Below, piece by piece: positions 34,290-48,864 of a DNA stretch of 64,000 nucleotides. How positions within the stretch are numbered: the stretch's first letter is position 1; each line of letters begins with the position of its first letter. A program made the position numbers and the translations under genes. Origin of the DNA: Megalonaias nervosa (taxonomy: Eukaryota > Mollusca > Bivalvia > Unionida > Unionidae); contig JAECUM010006663.1 of assembly GCA_016617855.1 (NCBI GenBank), positions 62,001 to 126,000 of the forward strand. Direction: 5' to 3'. The notes under the pieces are model-generated. The model saw nothing but the letters and a program-made list of their open reading frames with translations, had not been told where the DNA came from and did not search any database.

Positions 34290-35265
34290 AGATCTCAAAA
34301 CTGCTAGATGAATTTTAACTAAATTTGGCCGAAAACGTTCTTAAATGAAAAGTTTTCAAGTTTATACAGATTATTTTAATCTACCGTCATATATGACCAT
34401 CATTACAAAAAGAAACATAACTGTTAAATGATTACTTTTTAAAAAACACAATAAAGCATTAGAACAAATTTGACAGAAATCATCCTGATATAAAGGGCTT
34501 TCATATTTATATAAAAGATACAAATCCACCATGTAATACTGTGTGACTGTCATTACTAAAAATAGTTAAACTTTTAAGTGATTTCTTATCAAAAACTGCT
34601 TGACAAAATTGAACCAAAGCATACTGACTTGATAGATTACGAAGTTTATAGAAATAGTGTTGATCCATCGTCAGATGTGGCCATCATTACTGCAAACAGA
34701 AAAACATTTAAATTCCATTAAAACAGTTTTTATTTCCACAACTGTTGCAATAAGATGGCCTGCAAGTTTTCACAACTTAGATAAACACTTTTTCTGCACA
34801 AATGTTGAACATTATACATGGAAAGCAGCAAACAAATTTACACTATCATACTATTGCAAAAATGGGTTATGGTTCATATTGAGAGAGAAAACCTTTAAAA
34901 ACTTTACAAAAACCACTCTTCAGAATTGTGCCAATTTAACAGCAAGCATCCTAGCTTGAAGACAATCTGAATTATATCAGTGATGCTAATCAGCCATGAA
35001 AAATGGCTGCATTACTTGAGGTAGAAAAGGATTGAAGAACTTTATCCAAAGGCACTCAACAAAATTTGAGATTAACGGAAATTATTCTGGCATAGAGACA
35101 TTTCAGTATTAATGATTCATGATTTTGTGCCATAAAATATGGATGAAGATACAGCAAAAAGAAAGAAACCTTAAAATGATTGTTTTCATAACATAACTAT
35201 GCAGTCCAAAGCATTGGAATAAATTTCTATAGAAAGCATCCTACTGACCCAGATTTCATTGCTTT
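34290..35265. repeat. family R diverged ~130-bp repeat array, ~7-8 copies
   Basis: Same unit plan as 27360-28040: ATCTACCGTCATATATGACC, ATTACAAAAAGAAACATAAC, AAATTTGACAGAAATCATCC, GATATAAAGGGCTTTCATAT, then repeated variants through 35265. Sequence identity between copies is low. Confidence 0.55.
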
Positions 35266-35591
35266 TGGCTGTTGGACACATGTCAGCCAGGTGAGTGCTC
35301 TTAAGACAACTGGGTCATCATGCTTTTGGTGTTTTTTATTGTACTTTTTTTTTAAACTGCATTCATTTTGCATCTGTTCTGTAGAAAAATTATTATTTCA
35401 TGTAAGTTTCAATAAACTGACAATGAACAATGCAAAACTAACTTTTAACTCGCCTAAGCTTAGGCTAGTTATATAATAACTTTGCACTGTTTGTTGTCAG
35501 TTATTGCGTTTATCTTAATCAATCTCTGACACACACAATCCATTACATGGATTCAGTGCACTTGAAAGGACTGTTATATGATTTGTATTCT

Positions 35592-37379
<1,788 letters not shown>

Positions 37380-37800
37380 AACACTAGGCTAATTTTGAAA
37401 AAATTTGGCAGTTAGTCACCTGGTATGAAGGGCTTTTAAAAGTGGAACAACTTTTAACAACTTCTCAAAAACTGTTGAAAAGAATTTGATCAAGTTTGAC
37501 AGAAGCATCCTGGCATGAAGACCTTTTATGTCTGTATGATCCATATGCTCTTTTGGCTTCAGATATGTACACTGTTTTGAACATTAGAAACACCAGTATG
37601 TCATTCATCAACTATTCTCATTTGTAAAACCAACCAGAATAGTTTCAGCCAAACTTGGCACAGAGCATCCAGTTATAAAAGCCTTGCATGCCAGCATACC
37701 ATCAAATATGGGCATGCTTACTGAAAATAGAAAACCTTTATACAGCTTCATAGGGGAGTAAAAAGTTTTCAGATTCAGCATAATCTCAAACACTTTAACA
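37380..37800. repeat. family R diverged repeats, ~3 copies
   Basis: Units with TTCTCAAAAACTGTTGAAAA, TCAAGTTTGACAGAAGCATC then CTGGCATGAAG, and ATCAAATATGGGCATGCTTA then CTGAAAATAGAAAACC match family R. Confidence 0.55.
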
Positions 37801-38511
37801 TTTAACTTACTTTGCCATGTCAGGCTTCTGCGGTGGGGGGGGGGGCTGGCTCAACAATAAGCTCCCCCCTTTGCCTTAACAAAATATACATTGGTCAGGC
37901 CCCCATGGCTTATCAGGGTAAATACTTTGTATTTATATAATAATTTTATTATCTGTGTGAGCTGGTCAATTTTTCATGAAAATTGTTCACTCTTTATGTC
38001 TCTTAATTTCACTCACTGAATTATACAAAATAATTCATCCATGAATTGTTGGTCCTGTGACAACAATAATAGCTGTTAATGACTTGTAGAAAAATAACTG
38101 AATTGTGGATTGGACTTTTTCAGAATGGTTGTATGAAGCAATTATAAGACTTTGTGTGATGTAACAATGTGTGCACTTCAACAATTCATCCATAATAACA
38201 TAATGGTTCATTCATGGTAATCATGCATGCATTATCTTCAGTAAGTACTGTATTAGGTTTTTAATCAAATTAATGTACTAAGTTCAGGTTACTAGTGCTG
38301 CAAGCAAACAACAAAAATGGATAAGTCAGATTCTGTAATGTTGGATACTTCTACTTATACATTGTTCAGTCTAGCTTAAAATTTGGGGAGTGCCTTATAT
38401 GCTGAAAATTACAGTATCAGTCATAAATACACATATTTATAAATCCAAATGGTTGCCACAGAGATATTCCTCTTTAAATAGCATAAAAAATGTTGTTTTT
38501 TATTTCTCTAG
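37801..38511. other. noncoding sequence before the first visible PLAT exon
   Basis: It contains a G run at about 37833-37845 and otherwise AT-rich sequence ending in the splice acceptor at 38510-38511. No promoter, start codon context or upstream coding exon could be supported. Confidence 0.4.
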
Positions 38512-38756
38512 GTATTCCGTACGAGATTCGAGTGACAACAGGAAACAAAGCAAATGCTGGCACCAATGCCAAGGTGTATATCATCATGTACGGTAAAAAG
38601 GAAGACAGCGGCAAGGTGTGGCTGCAGGGAGGTGAATTCAAACAGGGTATGACACAAATCTTCAATGTCAGCATCCTGGCCCAGATAAGTCCACTTACAA
38701 AGCTGGATATTGGCCATGATAACAGTGGAGTGGGACCCGGGTGGTTCCTGGAATCG
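38512..38756 (+). CDS. LOXHD1: LOXHD1-like, PLAT domain A, exon 1 of 2
   Basis: Translation begins (G)IPYEIRVTTGNKANAGTNAK, then VYIIMYGKKEDSGKVWLQGG, and ends DIGHDNSGVGPGWFLES: the first two thirds of a PLAT/LH2 beta-sandwich. The GT-(N/D)-A-x-V core and G-H-D-N-x-G-x-G-P-G-W motif are standard for LOXHD1-type PLAT domains. The unusual ISPLTKL and SGKVWLQGG segments correspond to the third PLAT of vertebrate LOXHD1 as I recall it. The acceptor is TTTCTCTAG ending 38511, entering in phase 1. The donor GTTTGT at 38757 is weak, but the exon must end there in phase 0 to join 40092. Because it enters in phase 1, at least one upstream exon must exist. Confidence 0.93.
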
Positions 38757-40091
38757 GTTTGTATATAAATGCTAGTAATATAAAGATTTTAATATATGAA
38801 AGATATATGAGTCAGAGAAAACATTAAGATAATGAGAGAACCTCAATCCCTCTCCATTCTGGACTATTAATTCAACACTAAATCTGATAAACAACAAATA
38901 TAATAAAGTTTTAAGCAAATTAATGACCAAAATATGCACTAGCATGTAATTAAATCCTAATGGTTTCCCATACTCACCTTTTTAACTTCAGTGTCCTATG
39001 AGTCTTGTATACATCTTGAAGACAGATAACTGCCCATTTGATCAGTCCAGTGGTCCAAGTATCTGAGTTATATAAATGTGATTGTTTAGTTATAGCATAT
39101 TTATGTATTAGATAAAGCACGTGTTGCAGGGCATTCTCTCTAATAATGGCCAAGGCCTATTATGGGAAAATGCTCACTCATAATGCTGTAGCTCACATAA
39201 AATGTATCCCCAAAACATCAAAATGTTTTGACACCACCCCATTATGTTGCCAATATGAGAATCATGTGCAGGCATGGATTAAGCAGTGTAATTTACTTAG
39301 TGAATCTCATGCAGGCACTAGATCTAAAAATTAGAAAGTGATTGAAAAGGTCTCAACAATTTGTTATAAATTACCTGCTACATGTCCAACCCCCTCCCAA
39401 GACACTGCTAGAAAAAAATATGAACATATTCTATAGCCAATAAAGATGCTGATTGAGTAAAATGGGAAGCAGCACGTCTTGTTAAAAGTTTTTAGTGATA
39501 TAATTAGAGAAAATTGAACTAAAATTGGCTGTTTATTCATCAAATTTCCGAAGGCTGAAGATTAAAGATTGATCTTCTCATCAAATACCAAAAGGGTATG
39601 TTCTCCATCATGACACAGTTATTGATATTACATTAGTTTTCCATAACAGAAAACCTGCAAAGAGAATTTACAGTAGGTCACTAAAGATTTCAAAGACCTC
39701 TCATACTTTACATTGATTTTAACATTTTCTTTCACAGGACTATTATTCCAGTTACTAAAATTGTATAAAAATTTGTCTTCATCATAATTTAATAAGCAAC
39801 AAAATTTACGACCATGTCATTTTATGTCAAATATCTCCCAGAGTTATAGCACTACCACACCTAGGTAAAATGTAATGTAATATCAATGACATCCATCATA
39901 ATGTAGTGATCACATCATTTTGAACTATGTGGTAAGTGTTGATTTTTTAAAAGCAGATTACATTAAAGTAAAATCTATTTCCAGAAATCTTCATATGAAT
40001 ACTGAAACATTCAATAAATGGAAGCTGAATTTACAAAGCTTAATGATATATTGTGACTCATCTTTCTAAGAACTTCTCTATACCTCTGCAG
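38757..40091 (+). other. LOXHD1-like intron
   Basis: 1335-bp intron, donor GTTTGT (non-consensus) and acceptor CCTCTGCAG. It is AT-rich with no repeat element recognised. A 62-codon ORF at 39146-39334 has no recognisable domain. Confidence 0.7.
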
Positions 40092-40227
40092 GTCTCAGTG
40101 TACTGTCCTAGTACTGGTTTGGAGCAGGTTTTTCCCTGTCACAAATGGCTGGCAAAGGATGAGGGAGACAAACAGATACAAAGGACTTTATATGAAGACA
40201 AAGACAAGAGAAAAGAGAGGGAAAAAA
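40092..40227 (+). CDS. LOXHD1: LOXHD1-like, PLAT domain A, exon 2 of 2
   Basis: Translation gives VSVYCPSTGLEQVFPCHKWL then AKDEGDKQIQRTLYED and a basic KDKRKEREK linker. FPCHKWLAKDEGD is the C-terminal PLAT signature (F-x-C-x-x-W-L-x-x-D-E-x-D). The CP-x-TG and Q-x-FPC wording again resembles vertebrate LOXHD1 PLAT 3, as does a charged linker after it. It enters in phase 0 after CCTCTGCAG and leaves in phase 1 at a GTAAGA donor (40228). Together with 38512-38756 it makes exactly 127 codons. LOXHD1 is a cytoplasmic PLAT-repeat protein of sensory hair-cell stereocilia in vertebrates, thought to bind membrane lipids; the role in this organism is unknown. Confidence 0.93.
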
Positions 40228-40744
40228 GTAAGATTCTAACTAGAATAAAGTTTTCTTTCGATAATTTTCCTTTCTGCATTGTGATTGTGTCATTGCTGTT
40301 TTTAGAAAAATATGGGGACTATACCATATATACTTGTTATACCATATATATAATTTATTGATTTGGTTTTGAATGGCACATCAACACATGTAAGGTTCTA
40401 CCATGGTGAGGCAAGAGGACCAAAGCAGCTAATGTGGGCTGGTCTGAAATCCAGTATACCAGCCACTATGCCACGGGAACTTCTTGATCCATGTAGAAGT
40501 CAATGCTTCCCCCAACATTCAATCTGCAACAGTTTTGATTTATATATAACCCTTTTAAAATTCAGGGTCGATTTAACCATGAAATCTGCAAGGTAAGTAG
40601 TGAGTGATTATATCTATAGATACTCCATCTACTGATTGATAACCATGTACTGACCATGAAATGGTAATTTTACCAGTCAAATGAAATTGGAATGCAGAAT
40701 GATGGCAGATTGAATGCAGAATGAATGCAAAATGATACTAAATG

Positions 40745-40936
40745 AAAGAATTTTTTTTCTTGCTTGGCTTTACTGCCACTTTTAACACATTATTCGTTAT
40801 ATTATGCCAAGGAAATGGGGGATAAGTGATGTTCCTTAGGACACACTGAGGCAGCTGACCTTGGGCAGGTATTGAACCTGCAACCCTTGGATTACAAGTC
40901 CAACACTCTACCAACTGAGCTACTGCAGTTCCCCTA
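40745..40936 (-). mobile_element. tRNA-Thr-like SINE (family C), minus strand
   Basis: Reverse reading from 40936 gives GGGGAACTGCAGTAGCTCAG, A-box TAGCTCAGTTGG, an anticodon arm TTGGACTTGTAATCCAA with anticodon TGT (Thr), and B-box GGTTCAATACC. The acceptor stem does not pair and a non-tRNA body follows, so it is a SINE rather than a tRNA gene. A decayed relative may lie at 40360-40500. Confidence 0.65.
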
Positions 40937-42173
40937 ACACAAATGAACGGATGAATGCATTCTGAAGAAATTGGTTAGTGCAAATGCATAACAAGAATGA
41001 TGAATGTATTATGTGAATGGGTATGAAAATCTAATTCATACATTTTCATGCCGGCACTAAATTTCCATGATAGAAAGTCCTTTTGCATGATACTGCCATT
41101 GAATTAAATATCTTGACGCTCAAATTTTCCAAAAAATATATTTTTGAATAATTTGCAATCATTTTCACCAGTACACAAAATTTCCAGTCACTAAATATGT
41201 TTTTTTAAGGCCAATAAACTATAAAACATTAAAATTAGAACATAAACTAAGAATTGCTTTACACGTATTCAAAAGTAGGCATTTTGCAAAGATGACTGTT
41301 GAGCTGTGAAACAGTTTTGATTACCTATATTATACAATGGCAATAACTGAAGATGTTGTCAGTAGGTAGCAATTTACATAATTGCTCACTGTAATATATG
41401 CCAGATGACTTAATGTTGAGAGTTCACATTCTCAGCAAAAAGTGTATTAACTTGCATGATATAAAGTGTTTAAAAACGTGTTGTGTTATTATCTTTGTGT
41501 TCACTTTTCCACTAAGCTAAAATAGGTTGACATTTATTTGTGATCAAGCAGTCAACATCTTAGGCACACAACTTTTACAGTTCTTGTTGTCCCAGATTCA
41601 TTCAGTGGCGGATTTCCCTTAATAATCTCATTTTGGACATAGTTCAATCTTCATTCCTAAAGTATTATTACAAATAATGGTATTTTGTTATTAATATGCT
41701 GAACTTGTCTGAGTGATTTGGCTCATTTGCATAGTTACAACAATCATCACCATACTTGGAGATGGAGTGTCAATATAGGTTGTAGAATTTTATAAGGAAA
41801 CAATGGATTGTTGTTCAGATTTTAAGAATTAAGATGATATGAAGAGATTTATATAATGTTAGCAATACATTCTGATATCTTTATATTATGAAACAATCTT
41901 GATATTTTAACTTGTATTTTGCATTCATTGTTTTAATCAGGATCTTATACTGTTGATTGTATCTTATTGGACTTGAATCAGTTGATTTTGTTAATACTTC
42001 ATGTCCATTCCCACATATTAAACAACATGATATATGCCACAGTTCAAGAAGTTGCCCAGAATTTACAGACATTAAAGTAGCTGTTTAATTTTGGGCTGGT
42101 TACTGGAGATATTTGGATACTTTTTGCACTCACCATTGGTGGTAATACATGTAGATGATGAACAGATTAACAT

Positions 42174-42442
42174 GTTGTTGTTGTTGTTGTTGTTGTTGTT
42201 ATTGTGGGGCTTAACGCCATTCTTCAGCACACGATAGGCTATACATGGCGGCCAGTATTAATGGTGGAGGAAGAAACCGGGAAATCTCTGGAAAGAACCA
42301 CCGACCCACGAGAAGCTACTGGCAAGCTTTCTCACATATCCACATTCGCCGAATCCTAGACTCGAACCCACGCAGACAGAGGTGAGATGGCAGTGATCCG
42401 TAACGGAGAGCGCTTTAGACCACTCGGCCACTCGGAGCCCCC
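42174..42442 (-). mobile_element. SINE family A, full-length minus-strand copy
   Basis: A (GTT)n tail at the left, body with GATAGGCTATACATGGCGGC and TGGTGGAGGAAGAA, then the tRNA-like head reversed (CTCGAACCCACG, GACCACTCGGCCACTCGG, GAGCCCCC). Perfect 12-bp direct repeats ACAGATTAACAT flank it at 42162-42173 and 42443-42454. Confidence 0.93.
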
Positions 42443-42534
42443 ACAGATTAACATAGTTTTGCAAACAAAATGAAAAACAAACAACAGACATGCAACCAAA
42501 ATATTTTTTTTCGGAAAGAAAAAACTGAAACATT

Positions 42535-43085
42535 ATCATCAGAGTGTCTTCTGATAAGTATTGAACTTATCAGGTGTATCAATACATGATCATTAGTGTT
42601 CTTCTGACCAGCATTGAACTCAACAGGTGTATCAATACATGATCATTAGTGTTTTTCTGACCAGTATTGAACTTATCAGGTGTATCAATACATGATCATT
42701 AGTGTTCTTCTGACTAGCATTTGACTTAACCATTTGTATCGATACATGATCATTAGTGTTCTTCTGACTAGCATTTGACTTAACCAGGTGTATCGATACA
42801 TGATCATTAGTGTTCTTCTGACCAGCATTGAACTTGTCAGGTGTATTGATATATGATCATTAGTGTTCTTCTGACCAGCAATGAACTTATCAGGTGTATC
42901 AATACATGATCAATAGTGTTCTTCTGATCAGCATTGAACTCACCTGGTGTATCAATACATGATCATTAGTGTTTTTCTGACCACATTGAACTTACTGGGT
43001 GTATCAATACATGATCATTAGTGTTCTTCTATCCATCATTGAACTTACCAGGTGTATCAAATACATGATCATTAGTGTTTAGTTC
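42535..43085. repeat. 53-bp minisatellite, ~10 copies
   Basis: The unit is CATTAGTGTTCTTCTGACCA then GCATTGAACTTATCAGGTGT then ATCAATACATGAT. Spacing is exactly 53 bp between several copies (for example 42591 and 42644). Confidence 0.93.
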
Positions 43086-43094
43086 TCTGAAACA

Positions 43095-44160
43095 CTCTAA
43101 TTATCAGATATTAATTTCATTGGTGTCTGATACAGACTTTTTTTATTTTGGTGTCATTAACTTCACTGGTGTATGAAACACATACTTTTTTATCATTAAC
43201 TTCACTGGTGCATGAAACAGACATATTTTGTCTCATTAACTTCACTGGTGTATGAAACAGACATATTTTGGTATCGTTAACTTCATTGGTGTATGAAAAA
43301 GAGTTATTTTTGTATATTAATTCCACTGGTGTATGAAACAGACATAATTTGGAATCATTAACTCCACTGGTGCATGAAACAGACCTATTTTTGTATCACT
43401 AATTTCACTGTTGTATGAAACAGACATATTTTTGTATCATTAACTTCACTGGTGTATGAAACAGACATATTTATATATCATCAACTTCACTGGTGTATGA
43501 AACAGACAATATTTTTGTATCATTAACTTCATTGGTGTATGAAACAGACTTATTTTTGTATCATTAAGTCCACTGGTGTATGAAACAGATATATTTTGGA
43601 ATCATTAACTCCAATGATGTATGAAACAGACATTTTTGTATCATTAATTTCACTGTTATATGAAACAGACATATTTTGGTATCATTAACTTCACTGGTGT
43701 ATATGAAACAGACATTTATGTATCATCAACTTCACTGGTGTATGAAACAGACATATTTTTTATCATTAACTTCATTTTTGTATGAAACAGACTCGTTTTT
43801 GTATCATTAACTCTATTGGTGTATGAAACAGGTTTGTTTAACTCCACTGGTATATGAAACAGATATATTTTGGAGTCATTAACTCCACTGGTGTATGAAA
43901 CAGACATTTTGGTATCATTAACTTCACTGGTGTATGAAACACTTATTTTTTTATCATTAATGTCATTGGTTTATGAAACAGACATATTTTGGTATCACTG
44001 ACTTCACTGGTGTATGAAACAGATTTATTTTTGTATCATTAACTTCACTGGTGTATGAAACATATTTCAGTATGTGTATCATTAACTTCATTGGTGTATG
44101 ATACAGACATATTTTTGTATCATTAACTTCATTGGCATATGAAACATATTTTGGTAAGAT
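43095..44160. repeat. 41-bp minisatellite, ~26 copies
   Basis: The unit is ACTTCACTGGTGTATGAAAC then AGACATATTTTTGTATCATT and A. Copies vary by small indels. The minus-strand ORFs 43117-43326, 43716-43907 and 43963-44190 translate the array and are not genes. Confidence 0.95.
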
Positions 44161-46179
44161 TATTAGTATAGCTGCTTGTAAGTCAAACATTTTAATACAT
44201 CTGGCTTTAGGTCAGTACCCAGAAAAAAAACTTCTCTTGTAGAAAGAAATGTTGTACTTTATTTCAGAAATAGATTTTAACCTTACTAATATGATTTGTA
44301 CAACAGGCTCACAAGTATGATCCACCTATTTCTCCCTAAGTTCCACTATATTCTGTAGGTGCAGAGCAATGATATGGGTTGGTGTGATTGGGAGTGGGAA
44401 TTAATGAGACAATAAACATTTGGGTAGTGCTTATTTTCTTCAGGCTTCTAGTTTTTATTCTTTTTCTTACCTGAACCCACACAAATTATATTTTTCTTAG
44501 AACTGCATGGTATTTTGAAGAACTATTACTTCTTTGTCTGTGGTACCAAGTTTCCAAATGAATCAAAATAAACCAGAATAAACCAAAACAAAAGCTGAAC
44601 TGAACTAAAATGAAGAGAATGAAAACAAACTGAATTGAACCTTTAGAAAAGCTGAAATGAACTGAACAAAAGTCATATCAGATAATATCCTGTTAAAAGA
44701 GGCTAATATATGTTATTGAAAGAAATAATTTTGTTTGATATATGAAACTTTCTGCTCACTGAAAAAAGTCTTTATTGTCAAATACAAGTCATTACTTGTA
44801 CAATATATTAAGCATACACCTCTGGACATTGTACAATCTCTCTGATAGTAATTTATTTATTTATTGCATATTTTAAACAGCTCTAAAAGTAGTAATAATT
44901 GCAAGAGTGAAATCCCTTAACTGGTTAATTGCTACATTCCTCATTCCCATTATCCTTACACCAGTCTCTGTTCCAGTGTTAATCTGTTGAAGAAATTGGT
45001 AGTAAGCTCTGTTTTGTATATCTTCCACTTAGTCTTTTTCTACTCAGCTTGTAGATTCATGTCAGTTAGCTTTTCTCCACATGTACATGTACTTACCATG
45101 CCAGCCTGTTAAACTTGAGTATCAGAACACATGTACTTGCCATGCCAACATGTAAAACTTGAGTATCAGAACTTGTAATAATATCTGTTCAGATCATACA
45201 GTCTTTGGGGGTACATGGGGTTAAAGGTTGCTTTTCGATGTTAAAATTCACATTGCATTAGCAGGAAAGCAATGTTTTGGTCTGCCTGTATTGCTGATTT
45301 TGAGGTTCACCTGTTTGAAAATGTTCTCAACTCTGACAGAGTTGAGGAAGCAACAACTTTTGGTTCTTTTGTTTGAATAAGCTGATAATTGGAACAAACT
45401 GAACTCAAACAAGGCTTATCATACCTGACCATCAGTAAATATCAAACTATGGTCATAATCTGCTATCCTACTCTTGGTAAATCATTATCTCAAGACCTTA
45501 CTGAAGCTGATTTAAGTTAGGACTTAATTAGGTCATTCTAATCCTAATTTCTAAAAAATACAACTGTATAATTTCAGTATCAGGTATTCACTAGGAACTT
45601 CAAATTTGAAACCCCTTTTGGAAATTACAAACATCAGTACATACTTTTTTATTTTTCCCAAATTTACTGACTGCTATACATGCCATGTGCTATGAGGCCA
45701 GGTTGCTTATATTACAGAAGGATAAAATATAGGGTTGAACCAAAATGTCACTTCCTGCCAAACTGTTCTGCAGAGAAGTAGGCAGACCCCCAAGGAAAAT
45801 TACTTATTGAATTGTTATTTCAATCAATTTTTTCATTTAATTTTTGGTTATAAAAAAGAAAGAGAGCAATAACAGTGCTGGTGTTGCTGGCTTACGGCTA
45901 TAATAATTCCAAAATTTCAGTTCCTTTTGCAAATTCCTTTAAATACTAGATAGAAAACAAGAGCAAGCATATCTACAAGAACATTGCAGGTATCAATTTG
46001 TGGTGACTGGCATTTCAAGAGAAGTGAGAGCATCACCTGGGGAGAAGTTTGACTTGAGGGAGAAGTGGCTGAACCCTATTTTTGGGACCCTTAAGATGAT
46101 CACTGAAATTTTACTTGGTCTTCCCTTAGACTGTAGCATACATGTTGTGTGTGCTTATATTTGTGTATAAGAACATCAG

Positions 46180-46690
46180 TGATCAAAATGTCAGAGGTAA
46201 AAGTCGCCATGACTGAAAGAAGAAATATGGTTTCCACAACAAAATTTCTGTTCTCAACCATTTACCATCACCAAAGTCTGTGAATGACTTAATATTCAGT
46301 AACATTTGGTAAGAATGAAATCTAATGATTATGGGATCAAAAGGTCAGTGGTCATGGTCACTATGTCTGAAAGAAGAAAAATGTTTTTTTGTTTTGCATA
46401 ATAGCTTTTGTTCTAGACCAAGTATCTTGATTAACATTTGTAGATGACTTGCACTTAAGTTATGGAAGCGGGTTTGAATTTGATGTCTAAAGGCCTGAGG
46501 TCATGGTTGTAGCTAAACAAATATGGGTCTTGCAGGTTAGTTTTTGTTTAAGAGGTTCTTGTACCAGACTTGTGGAAGTGTTGCACTATGGTGATAAAGA
46601 AAATTATTGATTATGGGGTCAAAGGTTAAAGGTCTTGGTTGTGGTTAGTCTGATAAGAAAATAATGGTTGGTGGACTGTAAGTTTCTGAA
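46180..46690. repeat. diverged ~150-165-bp tandem repeats, ~3-4 copies
   Basis: Units share GATCAAAAGGTCAGTGGTCA or ATGGGGTCAAAGGTTAAAGG, CTGAAAGAAGAAAAATG or TGATAAGAAAATAATGG, and TTGTTCTAGACCAAG or CTTGTACCAGACTTGT words in the same order. Confidence 0.5.
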
Positions 46691-48864
46691 TCAAAATAGT
46701 GCTGATCTGACCTCCAGCAAGGTGGATATAGTCACCATCTCAAAAATATTGTCACTTCTTCTCTTGAAAAAATGGTGGCACTGATGTGGAATTTTCTCTA
46801 AAACAATTTTATGCATTACATAATTGGTTTGGAAGGAAAATGGTGCAGATCTGACAACCAACATGTCTGTGATACTGTGAATAAGTTTAAGAAACAAAAC
46901 CTATTTGGGGTCTGAAAACTGGGTGGTCTGAGGTCAGGGACTGCTCTTTTGGGCTGCAGACCTGTCATATATTTCCAGCTCTAGGCCATTGGACTTTTAA
47001 TATTTCTTAGTTGTTTCCATAAATAGAATAAAATGTGCAGTCTAATCCCTGAAACATCTGATAAGAGGCATAAAAGTATCCTGATGCAAGCAGAAGTTGA
47101 TTGTTCTAGAGTGAGAGACTGGTATTATAAGGCATTACTGAAAATGAACAAATTTAGCAACTAATATATGGAGCACCAGTCAAAGTTTGATCTTTGTCAA
47201 TCAAGCATTGGTCCTTTTCAACCTTGGCTAAAATGAAGCATCTGATGTATGGGCTTTCCAAATTTCACATGTAAGACTTACTTGTTGGACCAATACTTGA
47301 CTTTTGAGGATCAGGGTAATGTAATGTCCTAATGGGCTAGGGCCAGTGTCAGAAACAAAATTTTTAGGCCCTGCTACTTGAAGTTGGTGTCAGGTCAGAT
47401 GAGCACAGCAACTCACGCACATACAAATGAATTTTAACCACACATTTTATTTCATTCTTTTTTCTTTCAACAAGTTCATAGTCAGCACTCTGACATTGAT
47501 TTCAAGGTCAGAGGTCTGTCCGTATGGCCTGTGAGCATGGTAACACACTGAGTCTTACTGGATTTTTATCAATACCAGTTTGTAGATATATCTTAAGAAT
47601 ACTTGAATGATGCCAGTTCAGTAACTTGAATTTTTTGAAACAATATTAATTATGGATTTTAACAAACTTAAAATGTGGATATATCTTGACCATATCTGAA
47701 ATGAGTTCATTGATTTATTCATGATTTTACATTCCATATCAAGGGCCATGTCTATAATTTTTGTACTGCACATAATGTTACAACTCAATGGTTTTAAACT
47801 AAGTAACAGAAAAGAGCAAAAACCAACAAGCTTAGTAAAATTCAACAAATAATTTATTTCCCAGGAACACAAAGTGAAAATTTAAAAAGAACTTACAGTA
47901 TTGTGAATTAAATCTCAAAAAGTCCTAAATGTTCTATCACAAGTCCAAAGGTATAGAGTATTCCAAATGAATTCCACCAGTGTTACAAATGAATTTCAGT
48001 CATGAATGTGTTGATGTGGCAGTAGTCTCAAATGTGCTAATGTACAAACAACCTATCATGTATCACAGTAATACAATCTAAAATGTCTCTAAATGAATTC
48101 ACAATAATTTGAAAATGGTGATTTCGTCCAAAAGTAATAATGAGCACTTTGTAATTCCAATGAATAATTTAAATAAATCCTCTCAAGTTATGACGAGTTC
48201 CACTACAGGTGTTAAGATAAGAAAAAATAATTCTGATGTCAACAACATTAATATAAAAACCTAAGACACATTATGATGACTAAGACGAGGGTCAAAAGTT
48301 CATTTTCAGAACATATTAAGCTGTAAACAAGGTCAGGTCTTTCACTTAAATTTTAGTAAAGAACATAGACCAGAAATTCCTGAGGAGAAAGCCAGTTCAT
48401 AAACTGAAATTCAAGTGAACAGTTTTGCCTACAAGTAAAAATTATTATAAAATATATCTACAATCATAGACAAACAATAGCGATGTAATATTTGTTTACA
48501 AATGACCCTTATAATCATAATCTATAATCATGGACAAAAACCAACACTCAATACAAATTAAATATTTATAACAATATTTTATGAACTCAGAAATATAATA
48601 AAATAGTTTTGTTAACCAAATTCAGTATTTGGAGTTTTTAAAGAATATCCAAGATGATTTCTATATTCAGCAATTAAAAAAAAGATCAAAGTGATGAGAA
48701 AATTTACTTCTTGTGAATTACTGCAAATTTTTTTCTGTCAGAAGAGCATCATTCTTGTTGGTTGTATATTTTATCAAAACAATTTGAAATATGTAAAGTT
48801 ATCCTATTGCTTTTGAAGATAAGGTGAGAATCATTGTATCGTAATTTTACTTTTTTTTTGTCAG

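Larger units (their letters stand above)
40228..48864 (+). other. LOXHD1-like intron (8.6 kb)
   Basis: Bounded by a GTAAGA donor and a TTTTTTGTCAG acceptor in phase 1. It holds a tRNA-Thr-like SINE, a SINE A copy, a 53-bp and a 41-bp minisatellite, and diverged repeats at 46180-46690. The stretches 44165-46180 and 46690-48864 show only AT-rich sequence; a 42-bp direct duplication (CTTGAGTATCAGAACACATG type) lies near 45082-45170. Confidence 0.8.

Noticed and set aside
40868..40936. tRNA-Thr(TGT) gene on the minus strand
   Set aside because: Anticodon arm and B-box are tRNA-like, but the acceptor stem does not pair and SINE-like sequence continues; treated as SINE family C.
43117..44190. Minus-strand ORFs with repeated SYTSEVNDTK peptides
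   Set aside because: They read through the 41-bp minisatellite; frame changes at each indel show no coding constraint.
45880..46145. Open stretch reading TGISREVRASPGEKFDLREK as a possible extra exon
   Set aside because: No PLAT or other domain similarity and no convincing splice sites; PLAT A and B are complete without it and an insertion would break the 1-1 module phase.
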